Assembly (NCBI GenBank): GCA_015680635.1
Contig: JAABOA010000189.1
Coordinates: 1,297-20,719 of the forward strand
Source of the DNA: Lunasporangiospora selenospora
Taxonomy: Eukaryota > Mortierellomycota > Mortierellomycetes > Mortierellales > Mortierellaceae
Length of the DNA: 19,423 bases
Direction: 5' to 3'
Part shown: piece by piece, positions 1 through 9,625 of the stretch
Numbering within the stretch: position 1 is the stretch's first letter
How the letters are laid out: each line of letters begins with the position of its first letter
Notes under the pieces: model-generated
Databases searched by the model: none
Told to the model about the DNA's origin: nothing
The model's input: the letters and a program-made list of their open reading frames with translations, nothing else
Made by a program: the position numbers and the translations under genes

Positions 1-3000
1 ACGCACCAAAGGCGAAGGCGACATGGGACCCACGGATCGGAATGGGAACGCGGGAGAGAGTGGTCCACCGGGTCGAGGAAAGGCATCCAACAATTGAGCA
101 TTGGTCTGAACTGGCATCACCATCTTTCCAAACTTCTCCATCGCGGGGACTTCGGGTGACCGGCCCATGCCAATCAATCCAAGACCGACACCGGTCTGAC
201 ACGGTTGCTGTTGGCCATAGAACGATTGAGAAAAGGAAGGCGGCGAGAATGGAAGTGGTGACTGAGCCTGTCCTCGATCAGCTGTGTACTGAGGTCGACC
301 AAAGTAATCATCAAGCATGCTGCCGTTCGAGGCGGTACTTGACCCACTAATACGACGAGACATGCTCACAGGACCATTCTGATGCTGTGGCTGTGGCGGC
401 TGCTGGTAGCCCGGGTGGAACAGAGGTGTAGTGCCTCCACTGCGACGAGCTCCGCTGCTGTTCCAGAGGTTTTTCATGAGGACAGCTGTCGATAACCCGG
501 GGTCCAACCCGCCAGGAGACGCAAGGGGCATCATCTTGGCTGCCAAAGCCCTCGAGTCACGTCTTGGCATGATGGATGGCTGGAGTTCGACATATTTGAT
601 CATCTCTTCTCCGAGCTCCTCGAATTCAGACTCTTGACCTTCGTCGTCATCATCGTCGTCATCGTCGTCCTCATCGTCCTCATCGTCCTCGTCGCCATAG
701 GCGTTCTCTTCGCTGCTGCTTCGGAACAAATTGGACCGATCGGTTCCACAGTCCAATCCCCTTCTGCCGGACCCAGGTGAAGAAGAAGCTGCAGTCATCA
801 AAGCCTGGGTAAGAGCTGAAGTGGTGTTCAACTGCCTATCTGACCTCAGAGATTGCGGATCAAATCTGAGAACCTCCGAGTCGGGTCCAGATGCCCGACT
901 ACCGCATGGGGCAGTTGTAGCGGAAGAAGAGGATCTCGAGGAACGTGGTCGACGAGAACCAGATCTCATCATTGCCTCGGACTCTTCGACACAACTGGAA
1001 CCATCACGAAGCAAGTCCTTCATCACGACCAAGATTCGTTGGTAGGTTTTGTCCGACTCTTCAAAGTTCCAGTTTGCGAGATCTTCATCCGAACGCATGT
1101 CAATGTCAACCTTGACATTATTCTCGTGGCACACGAACTCCAGACTAGTGTCATATCGGCATTAATAGAATTTGGAGTTTTGGGGACAGAAGAGTCGGGG
1201 AAAGGGTTTTTTAAGGGAGGTGGATAGAGGAATGTAGGACAGGATTGAAGAATGAGGATCGAAATGGTTAGCCGTCTGATAAGGAAAAAAGAAATAGAGA
1301 GCCGCCACCCTTTTCCTCTTCCTGTGAAACCCACTGTTGTTGTCTCTTTTTTGGTCATCATATCCTCCCGAATGAGGAAGTCTAAGAGATACTTACGCTT
1401 GCAGCTGCATCCGTGTCTCGAGCAGCAGTCTATCTCGTCGCTCAACCTGTCGGCTCAGAGTCTCTTTTTCGCCTTTGAGGTTGGCGTTTTCAATCTGGAG
1501 CTCAATGATCTAAAAAGGGTAATTGAAATGAACACATCCAAGAGCGGATTGTTGAGCATGTTTTCTTTTCCTTTTTTGGTTCGCTCTTTTTTCAAAAACA
1601 GAACAATGTTCCACCCGATAACAGAGGCTATTTGTACACTCGTATCTTTCATACCTTTGTATAGAGGTCGCATTCCCGCTCGCGATGCTCACTTTCCTGG
1701 CGTTTCAGTTCTTGCTTCACGTTCTCAGGAAACTCGATCGGGGGTAGACAGGAGCACTTGATGGCGGATGTGACAGTTCCTTCGACAGAAGTATGTACGG
1801 TTTCTGAAGAGCCTCTACTAGGCTTTGGATCCATGGCCTCAGTCGAGGTTCGTCGGCACTTGTCTACAGCTGCAGTCAGACTCAAAAGTTCATCCTTGAC
1901 AGGCGAAGGTGTAGTAGGCGTGGCAAGAGTCAAATGCTCTTCTGACGACCTACGTGTGGTCGTCTTGGTAGACACGGACGAGCTTCGCACCATAGCCAAC
2001 GTGGCTTTTTTAGTAACATCAGTGACGGAGGTTGAAGGCGAGGAAATGGTCCTGGTCCTGATCCTGGTCCCGGCTCTGGACAATGTTGCTGAGGGCGATG
2101 TGGGAGCTGAGGGTGATGATAATACAGACTTGGTGGGTTTCTTATTTACAGGGCTACAGTTTAGCAGCTTGGGTAGGGTCGTCCCTGTCTTGACAGGGAC
2201 AATGGCAGGAGCATCTTTGAGTGAGACTAGCGCATCCTGGACGGAAAAGTCTTGGGCCTTAGAGACCGTTAAAATCTTTGGAAAAGGCTTTGTCGGAGAG
2301 TGGTTAGATGAACGGGGCACAGGAGACGTTCCTGAGGAGAAGGGAGTCATTTCTCCCGGAGACGTACTTAGTGTCGAGGAGCTGCTGAGCATCGTCGGCG
2401 TGGAGGAGACGGATGAAGACACAGAGAGGGTGGTTAATGACTCGCTACTGCTAGACCGGGTCATATAACAGGCAGAGTCAATTCCTGTCTGTACTCGGTT
2501 CTTGGACCGGCTCGACTGGCTGCCTACGTTGAAGGATGGTGTTGGGATAGGGATGGCGGACGAGACAGTAGTCAGAGGTGATGAGGCTGCTGTTGTTGCT
2601 TCTACTGTTTTTGCTACTGCTGTTGCTACTGCTGTTATTGCTGCTGTTGCTGTTGCTGAAGAGGTTTGTGCTGAAGTCAAAGGTGCAATCGGGGGAAGTG
2701 AAGACGAGCCTTTCTGGGTAGTGGTAGAAGACTGTACTTGACTGGGAGCCGTGCCTGGCTTTGTAACGATCGAAGGCGGTTTGATCCCTGTGGATTTTTG
2801 TAGCCGTGATACTGGTTTGAAATATTGGGGTCCACCAAGCCCGCCAGATGCTATTGAGCTGGTGTTGCTACAGCTCGAGACGGTGGAAGAGACTGATGTT
2901 GGGCGCTCCCCAAACCGACAGGGCGATGCTAGCCTAGGGGACGTTCCTTTTCCAGCACTGTGTCCTGTCAGAGGCCGAGCTATTTGCGACGGTACCAGAC

Positions 3001-3334
3001 CATGGTCGCTCTTCTCAGCGCCGACACGCGCTACGGTTTTTGTAGACCGCAATGCTGTTGACTCTTTGACTGGTTGCAGGTGGTGTACTGTCCCTTGAGA
3101 CTTTTGTGTTGGTAGCTGTGAGGGGCTGGAGGACATTGAGGGAAGTGATGGCCGTCGTGGTTTCCGGAAAGCGGACAAGCTGCTGGCGGCGGTAGTGGGG
3201 TTGGTGAGGGGGTTGTTGGCCGAGGTCGGTGCGAACGACCGACTGGGCAAGAGCGAAGGTTTTGCTAGCGGAGCTGTGGTCGAGGAGAGGGCTGTGGAGG
3301 AACGAGCGTTGGTGGGGGCTCGGATCGAGGTCAT
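1..3334 (-). CDS. Large Ser/Thr/Pro-rich coiled-coil protein, function unknown (partial, C-terminus off left edge)
   Basis: I do not recognise this protein. Exons on the minus strand are 3334-1655, 1509-1397 and 1144-1; introns 1654-1510 (GTATGA...TAG) and 1396-1145 (GTAAGT...TAG) keep one open frame of at least 979 codons. The start at 3334 is bounded by an in-frame TAG seven codons upstream. Residues 1 to about 520 are low-complexity and rich in Ser, Thr, Pro and Ala, which suggests disorder. Around residues 530-610, spanning both splice junctions, lies a charged segment with heptad-like spacing (IIELQIENANLKGEKETL), a likely coiled coil. It is followed by a folded-looking stretch (DEDLANWNFEESDKTYQRIL), a run of Asp/Glu at about nt 640-705, and a Gly/Ser/Pro/Gln-rich tail that leaves the window. 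Disorder plus a coiled coil suggests a scaffold, cytoskeletal or polarity protein, but that is inference. The splice model is well supported because the coiled coil reads through both junctions. Confidence 0.8.
1145..1396 (-). other. Intron 2 of the large coiled-coil gene (252 nt)
   Basis: Donor GTAAGT and acceptor GACACTAG, phase 2. Joining restores a GCT Ala codon and continues as ALEFVCHENN. Confidence 0.7.
1510..1654 (-). other. Intron 1 of the large coiled-coil gene (145 nt)
   Basis: The donor GTATGA follows Lys560 in phase 0 and the acceptor is CCCTTTTTAG. The frame continues as IIELQIEN, matching the coiled-coil character on both sides. Confidence 0.75.
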
Positions 3335-4326
3335 GACTGCAATGGTCGGTGGCTATGGGACGATCCGTGGCGCATTCGCGTCGAACGGGTCGAGAGGTGG
3401 AAGTGGCAGACGAGAATGTGTGAAAAGTGTAGGAGGTGGAGAAGAATTGAAGTGCCGGTTGCGTGAGTATGTGTGCGATGTATCAAGAGTGCCTGGGGCG
3501 ATAGGTGGCATGTGTAGGCTAATGGCAAGGCAGCATCCAGCACAGTAGAGGGAGGGAGTGAGGGAGGAGGAAGAAGAAGAAGAAGAGAAGGAGGATAATG
3601 ACGAGGAAGAAAGAAGGAAACGATCAAGATGATGGAGAGAGCACAGGAGGGAGAGAGGGAGAGAAAGAGAAAGAGAGAGAACGATGGAAAGGAAGGGTCA
3701 AAGACAATGAAATGAACGCTGGACAGTCGTGCTGACCAAGAACAGAACGACGGCCTTGTACCAGAACAGGCCATGAGCGGTGCAAGAGACAATGTCTGAG
3801 TGAGAGTGTGAAAAAGAGAGAGCGCCTGGCTGGCTGGCTGGCACGAGTGGCAAATTGGCGGGCCAAGAGGCCAAAGCTCAAAAGGGCCGGGTATGTCGTG
3901 CAATGTATGTTGAATGGGTTCGGATGCTAGCGCCATGCATGTTGAGCGCTGTTTAAGGCCGCAGGCCTGTTGGTTTATATTTAACTTTGCTGCTCTCGCA
4001 CTCAGTGTTGGCGACTGAAATGGGCCCGGCAACCTTGGTTGTGGATGCAGGTTGGGAATGTTGACCCTTGTGCTCTGCTATCCCCCCAGCAGCAGCCAGT
4101 CGTGCCTTTGCTCTCGTATGCATATTAGCCCAATATCATTGCACAAAATGGGGGTCGCAGCCACGGCGGGGGGACAGGCGAGGGATCGCGCCAACGTGGG
4201 TTTTGGTGTCCTCAGTTCCCGCTCCCTCTTGTGCACCCGCGACATGGCATTCGGGGAGATATGTGCAGCATGTTGCGTGCTCAATGACTGGTGTGTGTCC
4301 AAACTCTCTCTTTTTCATTCCATCAA

Positions 4327-4353
<27 letters not shown>
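4327..4353. repeat. (TC)n microsatellite
   Basis: About 13 uninterrupted TC units on the plus strand, inside the pyrimidine/purine-skewed intergenic region. Confidence 0.95.
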
Positions 4354-4357
<4 letters not shown>

Positions 4358-5021
4358 CAACACACTCTCCCTGCCCTGTTATTTACAGCGTCGTCGCTGC
4401 GAATTGATGACTCTCATGGTAAGCATGCGAGATTCGGCTGGGCTCGCTCTTGCCCGGGGTACAGAGAGAAGCAACAACCAAAAGGGTGTGTGGCGGGAAC
4501 GGGTTGGTGAGGTACAAGAAAAAGGACGGGCGGGTCGAATAGGACGGGCAAGTCGGCAGACAAGGGCAGACGATAAAGTGAGGTGCGCCATGGGGTGGAA
4601 GGTCTTTGTAACGAAATATGGGGGTATGAAGTGCCAGACAGGCAACCTCAACGATATTGGAGAGAGAAGGGATGCCAGCGGCAACACCTACATTAACGGG
4701 TCGAATGTGTGCATAGGCATTTCTGCCGCGTTGGGATGAGGTTGTCAAAACGATGGTGGGCCTGGGTGGATCGGAGGCGAGAAAAGGGGAGGGCGGACGA
4801 GAAGAGGAGACAGAGAGGAGTGCAGTTGAGTCCAGCGTGAGGATGGGCTGATGGATGATTGCCGCGTCAAGGGTAGTAGAGAGTAATAGAGTCCGCGTGA
4901 AGAAGAGGAGCTGGAGGAGAAGTAAGAGGAGGAGGCGGAGGAGAATGGGGAGGAGAGAAAAGAGGAGGAGGGGGAGAAAGAAAGAAAAGAAGGACCAATG
5001 TTGAACCTCGCGCGGCCACTG

Positions 5022-5067
5022 TGTTGTTGTTGTTGTAATTGCGATTGTTGTTGTTGTCGTTGTTGTT
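5022..5067. repeat. Imperfect (GTT)n / (CAA)n triplet repeat
   Basis: GTT triplets, interrupted by TAATTGCGATT and a GTC, fill this stretch. On the minus strand it reads as CAA repeats, directly upstream (in transcript direction) of the CT-rich leader. It gives the glutamine run of a low-complexity 110-codon minus-strand open frame that I do not call as a gene. Confidence 0.85.
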
Positions 5068-5080
5068 TTCTGCTCAATGA

Positions 5081-6669
5081 CCCTGGGTGTCTATGGTCCT
5101 GCCAATACCTTCACTTGGTGAATTGCAATATTCTCGCCCTTGACGCCCTCTCTTGTAGTTGACCAAAAGCAGGGGGAGGAAAGAGTGCATCGTTATGCAA
5201 TCACAAAGACGAGCCGTCTAGCAACCCAACGGCCTACGGATCAGCACGATCCCCCTTTCCCCGCCCCAATAGAGTTCCTAGTGTAAGCGGCATTAATCGA
5301 CCGCAAACATACAACAATATGCAGCATCAGAGATGCGGCTCGAATGAGGGTCCATTTCCCGTAAGCCATCCCCAAGTGAGTAAGCAGCAGATTGGCCACA
5401 TCTCATATACGCGCCGCTTATGGCTGCATACATGACATGGATGTTGACATGACCTGGTAGGTCAGTATATCTCCGTGCAGCGAGGCGGAGATTCAGACGT
5501 GGGTAGCATAGTGGGGGAGGGGAGAGGTTCACGAGAGGTACAAAGGCAGGAAAGAGTCCCGCAGGTAGGGATCATGGGCGATAAACAAGACGAAGCAGAC
5601 GACTCTCCGGACGCTCGACTTGCTCTCACTTCTATACAGGAAACAATGACATCCTTGGGCTCGTTGTTGAGATGCCTGACCACCTACATGCCTGTCTGGA
5701 TATCTGTCGGATGGTTCTGTCTGACCGTCCGTCCGCCTTGGCCTTGGGCCAGCTGGTATGACAACAAAATCCGGGAGACAACTGGGTAGAGAGCCCTCTC
5801 CGTGCTCCTTGTCCCGCTTTGTCCCTCAGTTACAGATCCTGGCATCCATCTCCTTTTTTTGTCTCTGTATTCTTTAAGTGTCTGTCCCTTATTGTGCGAG
5901 CTACCTCCTCCTGTCAACTACCCTCCACCCCTCCCCTCAATACAAACGCCACAATAACAGCCATCTTGGTCTCTACTGCGTCTGTTTGACCCGAGCAATT
6001 CGGTTCTTCAAAATTGCTTTTTGCACGCCCCTTGGCGCTCAATACGAGCTTCGACCAGGCTCTGTGCGTAGTTGAACTCTGTTTGATTTCCCCCTCGCCC
6101 TCCTACCTCCTCCCCCTTCGAAACATCAACCGTCAATAAAAAAAGTATCCAGGTTGCTCTTGAAAAGATCGTCAAAGAAGCCTGCATAAAGGTTCCACCG
6201 GGCGCTGGTGTCTCTTTAGTCATCCGGCCTATCTTCTGTGCAGGCCCGCTGTTTTGGATCGACGAATGCACGATGAAGACATTGGTTAGACTTGTTTGAC
6301 CTCTCATCCATGCAAGGAGACGTCTCTTGCTTACCCTTTTGCTCGTTACTGAAGGTTAGGAGCTGAGAAAGCTCTTGAGAGCGAGAGAGCACGATCTGGA
6401 TGACAGAGGGAATACAAATGACCCAAGAGCATCCTGGACAGGGACCGACGAGCACTCAATTTCCCAGAGATGATTTATTCTAGCGTTTCCTGACGCTAAA
6501 GTTTGGTAAATGGCTACAGTGATGCTCTACATTGAGAGATGGCCTGGGGAGAAAGAGAAAGCTAGCCAGGGTCCCCTTTGGATATGGACATGTTCACGAA
6601 CTCAGAAGCGACTCGGAGATCTCGGACCGAACGACGTAGAGGGATATATTGTGAGCGGAACGAAGTGCA
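5081..6669. other. Intergenic stretch without a supported gene
   Basis: Several open frames of 65-104 codons occur on both strands (for example 5475-5789 plus, 6008-6307 minus, 6216-6455 minus), none with a recognisable domain. One frame without an ATG, 6087-6299 plus, follows a CT-rich tract and a TATCCAG acceptor-like sequence and reads VALEKIVKEACIKVPPGAG and onward. It could be an exon scrap, but there is no flanking support. The right-hand end holds the 3' UTR of the makorin-like gene. Confidence 0.5.
6474..6479 (-). terminator. Poly(A) signal AATAAA of the makorin-like gene
   Basis: AATAAA on the minus strand, about 190 nt after the makorin stop codon. It is immediately preceded (6498-6481) by a small perfect hairpin, TAGCGT/ACGCTA with a 6-nt loop. 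Confidence 0.6.
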
Positions 6670-8147
6670 TCAGGGACTAGAGGTCGCATGGTCATGGTCA
6701 CTCCAAAAACGATAACTGTGCTCCTCATCCAAATATTCGTCGTAATCGTCAATGTCGTCGGCGTCATCAAGATCGTCAATATCATCAAGATCATGATAGT
6801 AGCTGTCCCCAAAGTCATCCTCAAGGTCAAGCTCGGCCTCATCACCCCAGCCATAGCTTGGTGCATATAGATCCGAGATGACGCCCACGACTTGACTGTC
6901 CCAAGAGTTTACTTCAGCAGAATCCGTTGTCGATGTATCTCTGGTGGTTGAAGCTGGTGGAGACTCCAAGGTTCTTTGAATCTCTCGTACACGTGCCAAC
7001 TGAATAAAGAGATCTCGAAGCTCTGCCAAGTCCATGCCTTGATCATTAGACCGACGACCCCTGGGTCGGCTCAAACTATCCCGCATATATGTCAGAGTTT
7101 CTGACAGACTTTCAAAGGCGCCTTGGCGACGCCGCCGACGTCGAGGATCAGAATCCTGATTGACCCTGCAGGGCTCTCCATTTTCGTTCAAGTGTGCAAA
7201 GAAACACCGATCTCCAAAAGGACACCAGCGTCGTGTACCCGAGTCCTGGAAGTATTTGCAACGCGTTCGACCTGCAGCCTCCTTGTAGTTTTGGATAATA
7301 ATTTGCTTTTGGTCATCACATGTTGGGAAAAATGAAGACGGAACGATATAAAGAGAGGGAGTTCTACAATTTGGGCAGGCTTTGGTCACAGAGTTACTCC
7401 TGTTGTTGGCTTCATATGGATCGGATGATATGTCCTTTGACCGCCAAGTGCGAATACATGTCAGGCAAAAAGCGTGGTTACAGGAGACTATTATTACAGA
7501 AAAAATAAAGGGAAGGTTAGAGAAGACATTTAGAACAGATTTGAGCAAATCACCAATCATGGCTTACCAAGTAGGCCAAATGTTGTTGGTACTTCGAAGC
7601 AGATAGCACATCGTTGGTCTTCTTCGTCCGCAGTCTCTCTTACGCTTGGAGAGGAGGCCGTGCCGGATGTTGGCGCTTCAATACCTCCCGAGTCCACAGC
7701 CACCTCATCATCATCACTTAGAACGACTATATCTCTTCTGCTCTGAGTGGTATTAGCAACAGCACGGTCATGGGAAAACCAGCAAGAATCTCCCCTTAGA
7801 CAGTAACCTGCCATATACCATCGACATGGCCGTGCTGCTGCATAAGCGGGTGGGTCACTACTTGAAGACGAATGTGTTGTGCCTACATTAGCAGATGAAT
7901 GGGCAGCAGACGGTGTGCGAGTAGAAGTACTTGATGGATTGACTGATTCCTCTGTCGTAGGAGCCCTTGCCGACGATGAACGCGTCGCTATTCGGGATTC
8001 TATCTCATAATGTCGTTCAGGGCTTGAAGACAAACTACCAAATAATTCTTCTCGTGGGAGAGAAGAGAATCCCTCATGATAGAAGCGACAATCAGCTCCA
8101 TTTCGGCAATTCCCTGCCAGGAAAAATCGGCATGACCTTGTACTCAT
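6670..8147 (-). CDS. Makorin-type RING/CCCH zinc-finger E3 ubiquitin ligase
   Basis: Two exons, 8147-7568 and 7487-6670, encode 465 residues. The 80-nt intron starts GTAAGC and ends AATAATAG, splitting the RING finger; splicing restores FGLLVSCNHAFCLTC. An in-frame TGA nine codons upstream bounds the start. Domains: two N-terminal CCCH fingers (residues 6-24 and 108-126, both C-x7-C-x5-C-x3-H); a C3HC4 RING at 180-234 (C180, C183, C196, H198, C201, C204, C231, C234); then the makorin-typical NYKEA...CKYF...CPFG...CFFAH finger with C270, C282, C288 and H292. Makorins are ubiquitin ligases that bind RNA through the CCCH fingers. The animal-type Cys-His motif between CCCH2 and the RING is missing, as no cysteines lie between 127 and 179; instead there is an IVVLSDDDE sequence (140-148) that looks like a SUMO-interacting motif. 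The C-terminal 50 residues are Asp-rich. Family assignment is confident; substrates are unknown. Confidence 0.93.
7488..7567 (-). other. Intron of the makorin-like gene (80 nt)
   Basis: GTAAGC donor, TAATAG acceptor, phase 1. Removing it completes the RING finger with its third cysteine and the C-N-H motif. Confidence 0.9.
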
Positions 8148-8471
8148 GATTGACGTTGAACTCCTGTTGTTTCAATGATGGTCGCCTATCCTTTGTGCTT
8201 GGTGTAATGCATGAGCAAAGCATTCTAAAGCTCCTACTCCGACGGACACCAATCTGTGGCTGATGTGAGGCTTTAAATGTTTAATTGCTAGGAAATAGTG
8301 TTTCGAGCAGATCTTCCTTCTCTCTCTGTGGGCTATCGTGGCACTGAGGGGTCTCCCAGGGATGATCACCATTCGTACGAGTCGCAAAAGAAATTTAGGT
8401 CGTTTCTGGCTCAGTAGGCACTCCTACACTCCTTCTGCCACATTGCTCGTCGCCAGGACGATATCCTAGTA

Positions 8472-8490
8472 TATTGCAGGACCTGCAATA
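8472..8490. repeat. Perfect 9-bp inverted repeat (1-nt centre)
   Basis: TATTGCAGG-A-CCTGCAATA, in the makorin upstream region about 330 nt before its start codon. The near-dyad form is more like a protein-binding site than a hairpin, but no factor is recognised. Confidence 0.6.
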
Positions 8491-9508
8491 CAGTCTATGG
8501 ATTGATGCAAAGGAGGCGATGTCTGGTGGATATATGATGCTGCAAAAGTATTTAGATTGCCGCTTCGATGTAATGATGGTTAGCCAAATAGTCCCATCTA
8601 GGCGATGCAAAAAACTCTAGGAAAACTTGAAGGCTCTTTCATACAAGTTACCAGACACTGAAAGGCATGGGTTGACTTTGTCACAAAATAGCTCAGAAAA
8701 GACCTGTCAATCTTCTTGGACTACCGAATGATCCGAGTCAAACAACGATCATAGCTTCCCCCTTCCCCCTTTTTTTCTGTTAACCCCACGTAGCTTTAAC
8801 TTTTCCTCCCCTAAGGTTCTCGACGTATACCAGTAGGCGATACTGTCAGCATACTCAAGCTCTTCCATCTATTTCATCTATGAGAGCATAGGGTTGTTAT
8901 ATCTCCTCATTTTGTTTTCCAAGGCAAATATTCAGATGTTGTGGGTAACGTCGTGGGTAGAGAAGTCGTCGTGATAGTAATAACCCTTCTCTCGCAGGAA
9001 CTGCATAAATTTGCTGTGCTCCAGTGTGAGTTGATCCATTGTCATTGAGACAATGGGGCCTCTGAAGAAGTTTCTTGATGGTCACTTTGGTAGCAACAAA
9101 CTCTTGACAGGTTTCCGGGCCATTAAAGCCTTTTATCTGTGGTTATGCCCGAAACGAAAAGCAAAATGGTATATTGTCTGACATGTCCCATCAAGTCTCG
9201 TTTTTTTTGTGTGTGTATGAAAGCAAGTATAACGACTTGATATCTATTCTTCATGCCTTGTCTGCAGACTCTTGGTTGTCCTGATTTTCCTCCGATCGCT
9301 CTTTGTCTCATGACACCACGCTGACCACAGTATTCTTCCGTTCCTTTGGGTGCCACCTTGAGCAAAGACACTCTTAATGTGGCTATGGACTTATGAGCGG
9401 TTAGAAAGAGTTGCCTATGCTCTCATGATAAGAGACATCACAGATCTGCGGCTGGCATGACCGAGATGTATACAGATGACTGCGCTAACTTTTTTTCTTT
9501 CTTTCATT

Positions 9509-9514
9509 TTTATT
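9509..9514 (-). terminator. Poly(A) signal AATAAA of the MFS transporter gene
   Basis: AATAAA on the minus strand, about 112 nt past the stop codon at 9626. Confidence 0.6.
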
Positions 9515-9625
9515 GTGGACAAATCTCTATATACGATAGAATGCTAAGGGAGTTGTGTACATTTTTTTTCCAATACAAAAGAAAAACAAATGCCGGGAAG
9601 CCGGCCGATCCAATTATCCTACTCT

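Larger units (their letters stand above)
3335..5080 (-). promoter_or_regulatory. Pyrimidine-rich promoter/5' leader of the large coiled-coil gene
   Basis: No convincing gene is seen here. On the minus strand the DNA is strongly CT-rich, notably opposite the purine tracts at 3541-3700 and 4775-4995, as is common just upstream of fungal coding regions. Open frames on the minus strand (for example 3331-4032 and 4745-5077) consist of Ser, Leu, Pro and Phe runs, as expected from such a tract and not from a folded protein. A TATA-like stretch (TTAAATATAAA on the minus strand) lies near 3975-3985. Whether the transcript starts close to 3334 or includes a long leader or an untranslated upstream exon cannot be settled from sequence. 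Confidence 0.45.
8148..9625. other. Intergenic stretch between makorin and MFS genes, no supported gene
   Basis: This holds the makorin promoter and the 3' end of the MFS gene. I see no TATA box close to 8147. Minus-strand frames at 8172-8395 (ending ALECFAHALHQAQRIGDHH, faintly TPR-like), 8395-8610 (with CRSC...C), 8936-9083 (ending REKGYYYHDDFSTHDVTHNI) and 9123-9371 look protein-like but are broken by stops and frame changes and have no consistent splice model. They may be chance or the remains of a decayed gene. Confidence 0.4.

Noticed and set aside
1758-2468. 236-codon plus-strand open frame (and others at 2502-3548)
   Set aside because: Mirror frames of the Ser/Thr-rich exon on the minus strand, whose splice junctions continue a coiled coil.
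3331-4032. 233-codon minus-strand open frame upstream of the large coiled-coil gene
   Set aside because: Made of Ser/Leu/Pro/Phe runs from a polypyrimidine tract; out of frame with the downstream gene and without a domain.
6087-6299. Plus-strand ATG-less frame with SLVIRP, faintly like a branched-chain aminotransferase strand
   Set aside because: Only a few residues fit, the catalytic lysine region is absent and the opposite strand is equally open.
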